From Alistipes sp. (lineage in GTDB: Bacteria; Bacteroidota; Bacteroidia; Bacteroidales; Rikenellaceae), in contig JAFYRB010000084.1 in assembly GCA_017559615.1 (NCBI GenBank), positions 1-22,219 of the forward strand: a stretch of DNA of 22,219 nt, given 5' to 3'. A program made the position numbers and the translations under genes. The notes below the pieces were generated by a model. It ran no database searches. It saw only the letters and a list, made by a program, of their open reading frames with translations, and was not told where the DNA came from. Positions 15,767 to 22,219 of the stretch are shown in pieces. Positions within the stretch are counted from its first letter, which is position 1. The number at the start of each line of letters is the position of its first letter.

Positions 15767-17020
15767 ATGAGGAAGATACTATTTTTTGTTGCTCTGGTCT
15801 TTGGCCTTGTGGCTTGCAACACCGATAACCCAACACCACCTTCAACCGAGGAGGCGACGCTTGAACTTACATCCGATGATTCGTTGTGGTTTGATGCCGA
15901 GGGTGGCGAGGGCGTTATCACCTACACGCTTGAGAATGCGGTTAAGGGCGTTGACCTTACTGCAACAAGCTCGGTAGAGTGGATTGAGATTAAGGATGTT
16001 GCGCAGACCATTACCTATGTCGTAGCGAAGAACGAGACAGAGGAGGAGCGCCGTGGTATTATCACTGTTGAGTATGGAGATAAGAGCTTCAGCGTTAGCG
16101 TTATGCAGCGCGCACAGCTTAATGCTGACGTGGTGCTATATGCCAAGACTCTCAATGGTAGCTACTATATGGATACTGTGGAAGGCGCTCAGGGTTATAG
16201 CTACAACCTTATGATTTCGGATAAGGGTCTTAACCAGAGTGGTAATATGTACGATGATGCTTCGTACTACCTCTTCGACCTTTATGCTGATACGCCTGCC
16301 GTAGATGGTGTTGCTACTATCCCTGCGGGCGAGTACACACTCGGTTTCGAGAAGAAGGCTGGCATTATCAACGATGCTTATAGCAAATTCATAAAGACTA
16401 CCTCTTCAGGCTCTTCTACGGTGCGTTACTCGGAGGTGCGCCTTGTGGTGTCGGAGAATAAGATTGAGGCATTCATTACCCTTGAGAATGGCGAGGTTCA
16501 CTACGTAAATTATGAGGGTAGCCTTGTTATCGACCTCTATAAAGCCGACTCTAACGAGGGCTTCAGTACCCTTCGCCGTGACTACTATTTCGATATCAAC
16601 GATGGTTTGTTCGTAGGTGCTTACGTAGGTAATATGTACTACGCTGGCTACGACACTTGTCAGGTATATCTCTTCGAGGAGCTTGACCTTGAGACTGGCG
16701 AGGAGTTTGGCGATGAGTTCCAGCTCGACTTGCAGTTGCCACGTGGCAGCAAGGATATCTGCGGCACTTATACCCCAGGTACCTCTGCGGGTAACTTCAT
16801 TGTCGGAAGTATGGAGGATATGGGTGGCGGTCAGTATATGCAGGTTAATACCTGGTATATGACTGCTGGTTACTTGGATTTTGCCCCACTTGTCGACGGT
16901 AAGATTGTGGTTGAGAAGGATGCTGAGGATAACTACACCTTCACTATCGATTGTATCGACGACGAGGGCCACCGTATAGCAGGTGTGTTCCGCGGCACAG
17001 GTGAGTTTATCGAGTGGTAA
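15767..17020 (+). CDS. BACON-domain lipoprotein with an unassigned C-terminal domain
   Basis: The 417 residues start with a lipoprotein signal whose lipobox is LVAC (Cys17), then an acidic linker. A BACON-like domain at about 30-115 resembles that of the preceding protein: FDAEGGEGVITYTLENAVKG here against SAEGGEFTVNYTIENAVEG there, followed by V-E-W-I. The remaining 300 residues lack the modules of its neighbours. They hold an all-beta pattern rich in Tyr and Gly, with RRDYYFDINDGLFVGAYVG, a CGTYTPG block (near the end of the barrel-like part) and a final FRGTGEFIEW strand. I cannot name this domain; similar BACON-plus-C-terminal proteins occur in Bacteroidales. It is the last gene of the operon, 24 bases after the previous stop and just before a terminator. 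Confidence 0.75.
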   Translation: MRKILFFVALVFGLVACNTDNPTPPSTEEATLELTSDDSLWFDAEGGEGVITYTLENAVKGVDLTATSSVEWIEIKDVAQTITYVVAKNETEEERRGIITVEYGDKSFSVSVMQRAQLNADVVLYAKTLNGSYYMDTVEGAQGYSYNLMISDKGLNQSGNMYDDASYYLFDLYADTPAVDGVATIPAGEYTLGFEKKAGIINDAYSKFIKTTSSGSSTVRYSEVRLVVSENKIEAFITLENGEVHYVNYEGSLVIDLYKADSNEGFSTLRRDYYFDINDGLFVGAYVGNMYYAGYDTCQVYLFEELDLETGEEFGDEFQLDLQLPRGSKDICGTYTPGTSAGNFIVGSMEDMGGGQYMQVNTWYMTAGYLDFAPLVDGKIVVEKDAEDNYTFTIDCIDDEGHRIAGVFRGTGEFIEW

Positions 17021-17057
17021 ACCTTTGGTATAGAGCCGCCATAGTGCGGTAAATGTT

Positions 17058-17105
17058 AAAGCCTCGAATGAGAAGTATGCAATGTACAACTCATTCGGGG
17101 TTTTT
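17058..17105 (+). terminator. Intrinsic terminator of the lipoprotein operon
   Basis: An 11-bp stem is formed by 17062-17072 (CCTCGAATGAG) and 17090-17100 (CTCATTCGGGG), with one T-G pair. The 17-base loop contains a small GTA/TAC inner pairing. Extension with A-T pairs is possible outward. The T tract 17101-17105 follows. It lies just before the promoter of the next gene. Confidence 0.8.
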
Positions 17106-17130
17106 CGTTTCACACTTTTACTTTTTTCAC

Positions 17131-17138
17131 TATCTTTG
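17131..17138 (+). promoter_or_regulatory. Promoter -7 element (TATCTTTG) of the YqaA-like gene
   Basis: TATCTTTG at 17131-17138, 20 bases before the ATG at 17159, gives a short leader. It sits directly after the lipoprotein-operon terminator. No TTG is visible at the -33 position. Confidence 0.55.
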
Positions 17139-17158
17139 CATACATTGTTTATATTACT

Positions 17159-17608
17159 ATGGAATCGCTTCTCGAATTTGGATACGTTGGCCTCTTTATA
17201 GGCTCGTTGCTCGCTGCCACGATATTCCCCTTTAGCTCCGATGTGCTTCTTGTGGGAATGCTTGTAGCGGGTGGAGAGCCTGTTACGACGGTTGTTGTGG
17301 CGACACTCGGTAATTGGATAGGAGGCCTTATCGGATATTGGATGGGCTGGCTCGGAAAATTGGAGTGGCTCGAGAGGTGGTTTCGCGTGAAGCCCGAGAC
17401 TATCGCGAAACATAAGGCGAGGGTTGAGAAGTGGGGCCCTCTGCTGGCGCTTCTGACGTGGACACCTTTCGTTGGCGATATCTTTGCCATAGTGTTGGGA
17501 TTCTACAAGGCGAAGTTTCTCCCCTCGGCACTTTGGATGTTTGTGGGAAAGTGCGGAAGATACATCTGCTGGGCATTGTTGGAGGGCGCTGTAGTTGCGG
17601 CAATGTAA
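17159..17608 (+). CDS. YqaA/DedA-type inner-membrane protein
   Basis: A 149-residue hydrophobic protein of the YqaA (COG1238) branch of the SNARE-associated/DedA group. Segments: an N-terminal hydrophobic stretch GYVGLFIGSLLAATIFPFSSDVLLVGML (about 8-35), a Gly-rich stretch ATLGNWIGGLIGYWMGWLG (about 48-66), then a charged cytoplasmic loop with KPETIAKHKARVEKWG (about 78-93), and two further hydrophobic segments, including LLTWTPFVGDIFAIVLGFYKAKF and ALWMFVGKCGRYICWALL. The F-x-G-D with nearby P-F and the R in GKCGRY fit the family pattern. The ATG 17159 sits 20 bases after a -7 element. DedA proteins act in lipid-carrier recycling; YqaA members are less studied, so the role here is unproved. 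Confidence 0.85.
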   Translation: MESLLEFGYVGLFIGSLLAATIFPFSSDVLLVGMLVAGGEPVTTVVVATLGNWIGGLIGYWMGWLGKLEWLERWFRVKPETIAKHKARVEKWGPLLALLTWTPFVGDIFAIVLGFYKAKFLPSALWMFVGKCGRYICWALLEGAVVAAM

Positions 17609-17628
17609 TAAAATATAGAGGCAAACTA

Positions 17629-17659
17629 TTGCGAGAAATTTAAAAAATGCTTATCTTTG
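17629..17659 (+). promoter_or_regulatory. Promoter of the pyrC-carA-carB operon
   Basis: TTG at 17629-17631, 20 spacer bases, and TATCTTTG at 17652-17659 is a good Bacteroidota promoter. Transcription should begin near 17666, leaving a leader of about 155 bases before the pyrC ATG at 17823. Confidence 0.7.
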
Positions 17660-17678
17660 CACAAATTTGGGACTATAT

Positions 17679-17783
17679 ATGAAGCGTGCGATAAATAACC
17701 TCTATAATTGTGTGTCACAGGACAATCAGTCGTGGGTTAATTGTCGACCTTTTAACTCATTGGGAATCATTGTTTTTAATTGA
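17679..17783 (+). CDS. Candidate 34-codon leader peptide of the pyrC operon
   Basis: An ATG at 17679 opens a 34-codon frame ending at TGA 17781-17783; it starts MKRAINNLYNC and contains DNQSW and LGIIVFN near its end. It lies about 13 bases into the predicted transcript and stops 5 bases before the terminator stem at 17789. Its position resembles the pyrBI leader peptide of enterobacteria. I cannot tell from one sequence whether it is translated; a conserved frame in relatives would decide this. It is not similar to any protein family I know. Confidence 0.35.
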   Translation: MKRAINNLYNCVSQDNQSWVNCRPFNSLGIIVFN

Positions 17784-17787
17784 TATT

Positions 17788-17817
17788 GGCGGCTCTTTTT
17801 TGGGCCGCTTGTTTTTT
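17788..17817 (+). terminator. Intrinsic terminator in the pyrC leader (candidate attenuator)
   Basis: GCGGCTC at 17789-17795 pairs with GGGCCGC at 17802-17808 (one T-G pair, plus an outer wobble) around a loop of six T residues. TTGTTTTTT (17809-17817) follows. The structure ends 5 bases before the pyrC ATG and after the leader ORF, so it controls the operon it precedes and does not end the YqaA-like gene, which is separated from it by the promoter at 17629-17659. Confidence 0.75.
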
Positions 17818-17822
17818 AATAT

Positions 17823-19094
17823 ATGGGACAGCAGAGAACTATCATCAAGGGAGGTTATGTCGTAGGACGTGGCGTGGAGGATATCCTAATTGTGGATGGC
17901 CGTATTGCGGAGCGTGGCGAAAATATCGTTGCGGAGGCTGGCGATAAGATTATCTCGGCGGAGGGACTTATGGTTGCTCCAGCATTTGTGGATGTTCACG
18001 TTCACCTTCGTGAGCCAGGTTTCGGATATAAGGAGCGCATCGCAACAGGTAGTATGGCTGCGGCACGTGGCGGTTACTCAACCGTATGCTCTATGCCAAA
18101 TCTGAACCCTGTGCCAGATAGCGTTGAGAACCTCAAGGTGCAGCAGGATATCATCGACAGCGATGCTAAAATCGAGGTGTTGCCTTATGCTGCTATCACT
18201 ATCGGCCGTAAGGGCGAGGAGTTGGTAGACGTGGCAGCATTGCACGATAAGGTGTGTGCCTTCTCGGATGATGGTAGTGGTGTGCAGGTAGATGGTATGA
18301 TGGAGCGTGCTATGACCGAGGCTGTGAAGCACGATGCTCTTATCGCAGCACACTGCGAAGTTGAGGAGTTGCTCAAGGGTGGCTATATCCACGATGGCGA
18401 GTATGCTCGTCAGCACAACCATAAGGGTATCTGCTCGGAGAGTGAGTGGGAGCAGGTGCGTCGCGATATCGAGATTGCCGAGCGCGTAGGTTGCCGCTAC
18501 CACGTATGTCACATCTCTACGAAGGAGACCGTCGAGCTTGTGCGTGAGGCTAAGGCTCGTGGCGTGAAGGTCACTTGTGAGACAGGCCCTCACTACCTTA
18601 TCTTTAGTGATATGGACCTTCAGGAGGATGCTCGCTGGAAGATGAACCCTCCAATCCGTACGGCGGAGGATCGCGCAGCACTTATCGAGGGTATCAAGGA
18701 TGGTACGATTGATATGATTGCTACCGACCACGCACCTCATAGCGTTGAGGAGAAGTCGCGCGGCTTGAAGGATAGTGCAATGGGTATCGTGGGCTTGGAG
18801 ACAGCCTTTGCAGCGTTGAACACCCACCTTGTGCGTAAGGGTGTTATCACGTTGGAGCATCTGGTGAAGATTATGAGCGAGAACCCTCGCAAAGTATTCC
18901 GCATCGAGGGAGGTATCGAAGTAGGTCAGAGAGCCGATGTGGTACTTTTGGATGTGAATCGTGAGTGGCGAGTAGATAGCGATAAGTTCTACTCTATGGG
19001 TAAGATTACGATGTTCGATGGTAGAGAGATGACGGGCGATGTTGTGATGACCATCCATCGTGGTGAAGTAGTATACGACAACAAAACAAAATAA
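17823..19094 (+). CDS. pyrC: Dihydroorotase
   Basis: Cyclises N-carbamoyl-L-aspartate to dihydroorotate in pyrimidine synthesis; zinc amidohydrolase of the class I (about 420 residues) type, cytoplasmic. The 423 residues match the class. Visible metal and catalytic motifs: DVHVHLREPG (His59, His61), FSDDG (148-151, an Asp ligand), HCE (His177), CHIST (His230), and ATDHAPH with the catalytic Asp302. MNPPIRT (substrate region) and GLETAF follow. No key residue is missing. It starts a few bases after a terminator hairpin and 17 bases before carA, so pyrC, carA and carB are one transcript. The order fits carbamoyl phosphate made by CarAB feeding the pathway; pyrB is not in the window. Confidence 0.95.
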   Translation: MGQQRTIIKGGYVVGRGVEDILIVDGRIAERGENIVAEAGDKIISAEGLMVAPAFVDVHVHLREPGFGYKERIATGSMAAARGGYSTVCSMPNLNPVPDSVENLKVQQDIIDSDAKIEVLPYAAITIGRKGEELVDVAALHDKVCAFSDDGSGVQVDGMMERAMTEAVKHDALIAAHCEVEELLKGGYIHDGEYARQHNHKGICSESEWEQVRRDIEIAERVGCRYHVCHISTKETVELVREAKARGVKVTCETGPHYLIFSDMDLQEDARWKMNPPIRTAEDRAALIEGIKDGTIDMIATDHAPHSVEEKSRGLKDSAMGIVGLETAFAALNTHLVRKGVITLEHLVKIMSENPRKVFRIEGGIEVGQRADVVLLDVNREWRVDSDKFYSMGKITMFDGREMTGDVVMTIHRGEVVYDNKTK

Positions 19095-19111
19095 TATAAA
19101 AAAACAATTCA

Positions 19112-20188
19112 ATGAAACCTTTTACTAAGAAACTTGTGCTTGAGAACGGTAAGGAGTTTCCTGGCTATGGCTTCGGCTCGAATCGTACTGCGGTATGCGA
19201 GTTGGTGTTCAATACCTCTATGGTAGGCTATCAGGAGATTGTTTCCGATCCAACTTACACAGACCAGATTGTGGTTATGACCTATCCTTTGATGGGTAAC
19301 TACGGCTTTGCAGATGAGGATTACGAGAGTAAGTTCCCATCTATGGGCGGTATGGTAGTTCGTGAGTGCTGCGATTCGCCAAGCAACTTCCGCTACACAA
19401 AGACTCTCAACGAGGCTTTCGAGGAGCTTGATGTTCCAGGTATCAGCGGCGTAGATACACGTATGATTACTCGCATCATCCGCAACGAGGGTACACAGAA
19501 GGCTGCTATCGTAGATTACGATATGCCACACGACGAGGTTATGGAGCTTATCCGCACTACGGAGCTTCGCCACAACCTCTTGGAGCGTATCAGTTGCAAG
19601 AAGCGTTGGTTCTCACGTACGCCAAACCATAAGTGGGATGTAGTGGCTATCGACTGCGGTATTAAGTATAGCTTCATCCGTCAGCTCAATGCCAAGGGTT
19701 GTAACGTTACTATCGTGCCTTACAACTCTACAGCCGAGGAGATTATGGCCTTCAACCCTGATGGCGTATTCGTATCTAACGGTCCTGGTAATCCTGCCGA
19801 TGCGGAGGTTATCTGCGACACATTGCGTGAGTTGCGTGGTAAGTTGCCAATCTTTGGTGTAGACCTTGGTCATCAGCTTCTTGCTATCAGCTACGGTGCT
19901 AAGAACGTTAAGATGAAGGTTGGCCACCGTGGCTGCAACCACCCTGTAAAGTGCTTGGAGACAGGTAAGTTGGAGATTGTTGTACAGAACCACGGTTATG
20001 TAATCGACGAGGAGTCGCTCGCATCGACACCATTGCAGATTACACACCGCAACCTCTTGGACAATACCGTAGCAGGTATCGAGTCGGTTGTAGATAAGAT
20101 CTTCTCGGTGCAGTATCAGCCTGATTGCACACCAGAGTCAAGCAGCTCATATCTCTTCGATAAATTCATTAAACTAATGGAGGAGTAA
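19112..20188 (+). CDS. carA: Carbamoyl-phosphate synthase small subunit with a dead glutaminase triad
   Basis: The 358 residues keep the CarA architecture: an N-terminal domain (NTSMVGYQEIVSDPTYTDQ; TYPLMGNYG), then a class I glutamine amidotransferase domain from about 175. Normally this domain releases ammonia from glutamine with a Cys-His-Glu triad, in GICLGHQ and YHPE. Here the nucleophile motif reads GVDLGHQ (Asp251, codon 19862-19864), and YHPE reads YQPD (Gln336, Asp338; codons 20117-20119 and 20123-20125). Nearby pocket parts are intact: SNGPGNP, Leu252, Gln255 and QNHGY. The frame is full length, so this is not decay by frameshift. The subunit probably supports CarB structurally while ammonia is supplied free, as in mammalian CPS I whose nucleophile is also replaced. 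carB starts 3 bases after the stop. Confidence 0.93.
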   Translation: MKPFTKKLVLENGKEFPGYGFGSNRTAVCELVFNTSMVGYQEIVSDPTYTDQIVVMTYPLMGNYGFADEDYESKFPSMGGMVVRECCDSPSNFRYTKTLNEAFEELDVPGISGVDTRMITRIIRNEGTQKAAIVDYDMPHDEVMELIRTTELRHNLLERISCKKRWFSRTPNHKWDVVAIDCGIKYSFIRQLNAKGCNVTIVPYNSTAEEIMAFNPDGVFVSNGPGNPADAEVICDTLRELRGKLPIFGVDLGHQLLAISYGAKNVKMKVGHRGCNHPVKCLETGKLEIVVQNHGYVIDEESLASTPLQITHRNLLDNTVAGIESVVDKIFSVQYQPDCTPESSSSYLFDKFIKLMEE

Positions 20189-20191
20189 ACT

Positions 20192-22219
20192 ATGCCAAAG
20201 AGAACAGATATTAAGAAAGTAATGGTTATCGGCTCAGGTCCTATCGTTATTGGCCAGGCCGCAGAGTTCGACTACGCAGGTACACAGGCGTGTCTTGCTC
20301 TTAAGGAGGAGGGTTATCAGGTTATCCTTGTTAACTCTAACCCAGCAACTATTATGACAGATACCCATATCGCCGATAAGGTGTATATGGAGCCATTGAC
20401 ACTTGAGTATGTCGCAAAGATTATCCGCTACGAGCGTCCTGATGCTATCGTTCCAGGTCTTGGTGGTCAGACAGGTTTGAACCTCGCTGTACAGCTCGCA
20501 AAGAAGGGTATCTTGGAGGAGTGTGGCGTTGAGATTCTCGGTACGTCGTTTACCTCTATTGAGGAGGCTGAGGACCGTGAGTTGTTCAAGGATCTCTGCG
20601 TACGCATCGGTGAGCCTGTTATCCCATCGCGCATCACCAACACAATCGAGGAGGGTGTTGAGGCTGCAAAGGAGATTGGCTATCCAGTAGTGCTTCGTCC
20701 TGCCTTTACGCTCGGTGGTACAGGTGGTGGTTTCGCGGATAACGAGGAGGAGTTGCGTGATACTATGCGTAATGCCTTGGCTTTGTCGCCTATCCATCAG
20801 GTACTTGTAGAGAAGAGCATCAAGGGCTATAAGGAGATTGAGTTCGAGGTAATGCGTGATAAGAACGACACTGCGATTGCTATCTGCTCGATGGAGAACG
20901 TTGACCCAGTAGGTATCCATACGGGTGACTCTATCGTTGTTGCTCCAAGCCAGACTTTAGCAAACAAGGAGTATCAGATGTTGCGCTCAAGTGCGTTGAA
21001 ACTTATCCGTGCGTTGAAGATTGAGGGTGGTTGCAACGTTCAGTTTGCTCTCGACCCATTGTCATTCAAATACTATATCATCGAGGTTAACCCACGTGTA
21101 AGCCGTTCATCGGCTCTTGCTTCAAAGGCGAGTGGTTATCCTATCGCACGTGTTACGGCAAAGGTAGCCATCGGTATGACTCTCGATGAGATTCGTATCG
21201 CTAATACCCCTGCCAGCTTCGAGCCTACGTTGGACTATATCGTAACAAAGGTTGCTCGCTTCCCATTCGATAAGTTTACTTCGGCTTCTAACGAGCTTGG
21301 TACTCAGATGAAGGCTACGGGTGAGGTTATGAGCGTTGGCCGTACCTTCGAGGAGGGCCTCTTGAAGGCTGTTCGCTCGTTGGAGACTGGTGTATGCCAC
21401 GTTTACCACAAGAAGTTCGATACTATGTCTGTTGAGGGCATCTTGTCATACATCCGTAAGGGTACCGACGACCGTATCTATGCTATCGCGGAGCTTATCC
21501 GTCGCGGTGTAGATTTGTTGCACGTGTACGATAACACAAAGATTGACCTCTTCTTCTTGGAGAAGCTCAAGAACATCGTTGAAATGGAGAAGGTGGTTAA
21601 GGAGAACGTTCGTGATGTCGAGACCTTGAAGGAGGCAAAGCGTATGGGCTTCAGCGATAAGTTCATCGGCCAGTTGTGGGGTATGACCGAGAGCGAGGTA
21701 TTCTTGTTCCGTAAGTCAAACGCGATCTTCCCAGTCTACAAGATGATTGATACTTGTGCTGCGGAGTTCCACTCTGACGTGCCTTACCTCTACTCTACAT
21801 ACGAGCAGGAGAATGAGTCTATCGTAACCGACCGCAAGAAGATTGTGGTACTCGGTTCAGGTCCTATCCGTATCGGTCAGGGTGTCGAGTTCGACTACTC
21901 AACCGTTCACGCTATCTGGGCTATCCGCGAGGCTGGTTACGAGGCTATCATCATCAACAATAACCCTGAGACCGTATCTACAGACTACACAACCAGCGAT
22001 AAGCTCTACTTCGAGCCACTTACTGTGGAGGATGTTATGAACGTTATCGAGTTGGAGAAGCCTACGGGCGTAGTAGTATCTCTCGGTGGCCAGACTGCTA
22101 TTAACCTTGCTAAGCCTTTGGCAGACCTTGGCGTAGAGATTATCGGTACAGGTATCGAGGCTATCAACAACGCCGAGGATCGTAAGTGCTTCGAGGCTAT
22201 TATGCGTCGTGCGGGTATC
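20192..22219 (+). CDS. carB: Carbamoyl-phosphate synthase large subunit (5' 676 codons, partial)
   Basis: Makes carbamoyl phosphate from bicarbonate, ammonia and two ATP; the family is about 1,070 residues, so the last third or so lies beyond the window. The open frame of 676 codons has no stop. The first half starts [21 protein letters not shown] (11-30), then [36 protein letters not shown] (first ATP-grasp domain) and [18 protein letters not shown]. The second half begins near residue 550 with [32 protein letters not shown] and [11 protein letters not shown]. These ATP-grasp and bicarbonate-activating motifs look intact, in contrast to the partner CarA. It is third in the operon. Confidence 0.96.
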   Translation, partial: MPKRTDIKKVMVIGSGPIVIGQAAEFDYAGTQACLALKEEGYQVILVNSNPATIMTDTHIADKVYMEPLTLEYVAKIIRYERPDAIVPGLGGQTGLNLAVQLAKKGILEECGVEILGTSFTSIEEAEDRELFKDLCVRIGEPVIPSRITNTIEEGVEAAKEIGYPVVLRPAFTLGGTGGGFADNEEELRDTMRNALALSPIHQVLVEKSIKGYKEIEFEVMRDKNDTAIAICSMENVDPVGIHTGDSIVVAPSQTLANKEYQMLRSSALKLIRALKIEGGCNVQFALDPLSFKYYIIEVNPRVSRSSALASKASGYPIARVTAKVAIGMTLDEIRIANTPASFEPTLDYIVTKVARFPFDKFTSASNELGTQMKATGEVMSVGRTFEEGLLKAVRSLETGVCHVYHKKFDTMSVEGILSYIRKGTDDRIYAIAELIRRGVDLLHVYDNTKIDLFFLEKLKNIVEMEKVVKENVRDVETLKEAKRMGFSDKFIGQLWGMTESEVFLFRKSNAIFPVYKMIDTCAAEFHSDVPYLYSTYEQENESIVTDRKKIVVLGSGPIRIGQGVEFDYSTVHAIWAIREAGYEAIIINNNPETVSTDYTTSDKLYFEPLTVEDVMNVIELEKPTGVVVSLGGQTAINLAKPLADLGVEIIGTGIEAINNAEDRKCFEAIMRRAGI

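Noticed and set aside
17036..17049. Small CCGC/GCGG hairpin after the lipoprotein operon
   Set aside because: Only 4 bp with no T tract; the stronger hairpin at 17062-17100 explains termination.
16406..17413. Long minus-strand open frame (335 codons) antisense to the third lipoprotein and the YqaA-like gene
   Set aside because: It spans a terminator, a promoter and parts of two well-supported genes, has no recognisable domain or signal, and its composition (many His, Thr, Leu and Ile) is a reading-frame shadow.
18078..19112. Minus-strand open frame of 344 codons opposite pyrC
   Set aside because: pyrC has intact dihydroorotase motifs; the antisense frame has none and has no promoter.

Overview
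The window reads as a chromosomal segment of a Bacteroidota bacterium, most likely order Bacteroidales and plausibly close to Alistipes/Rikenellaceae (the genus level is inference). The signs are a recurring TAnnTTTG promoter -7 element, A-rich leaders instead of Shine-Dalgarno sites, families typical of the phylum (TIGR02757/DUF2400, DUF4831, BACON-domain lipoproteins, SDR-type threonine dehydrogenase), and dense co-directional operons. I see no mobile element, CRISPR array, tRNA or rRNA.

Layout. (1) 1-4621, plus strand: the tail of an upstream gene, then folP, a LolD-like ABC ATPase, a TIGR02757 gene and a TrmN6-type tRNA methyltransferase, tightly packed or overlapping. A promoter follows, then a DUF4831 secreted protein and an AlkD-like protein, ending at a perfect 13-bp terminator hairpin. 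(2) 4624-9948, minus strand: a promoter at 9948-9919 drives a degenerate M23/LytM-like membrane protein, dxr, rseP and radA. A strong terminator follows radA, and a small thioredoxin gene starts just beyond it. (3) 9990-12126: a nucleotidyltransferase gene (plus) and an SDR L-threonine dehydrogenase gene (minus) converge on a perfect 14-bp hairpin. (4) 12194-17105, plus: an apparent operon of three acidic lipoproteins built from BACON domains and a recurring beta-rich module, with one promoter in front and one terminator behind. (5) 17131-17608: a YqaA/DedA-type membrane protein. (6) 17629-end, plus: a pyrimidine/carbamoyl-phosphate operon, pyrC-carA-carB, preceded by a long leader.

Two places stand out. 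First, CarA has lost all three catalytic residues of its glutaminase triad (Cys to Asp, His to Gln, Glu to Asp) although the gene is full length and carB looks intact. This predicts an ammonia-dependent carbamoyl-phosphate synthetase. Second, the pyrC leader has a good promoter, a 34-codon ORF, a U-rich stretch and an intrinsic-terminator hairpin ending a few bases before the pyrC start. That is the architecture expected of transcription attenuation like that of enterobacterial pyrBI. The three-lipoprotein operon is the best candidate for an uncharacterised surface system.
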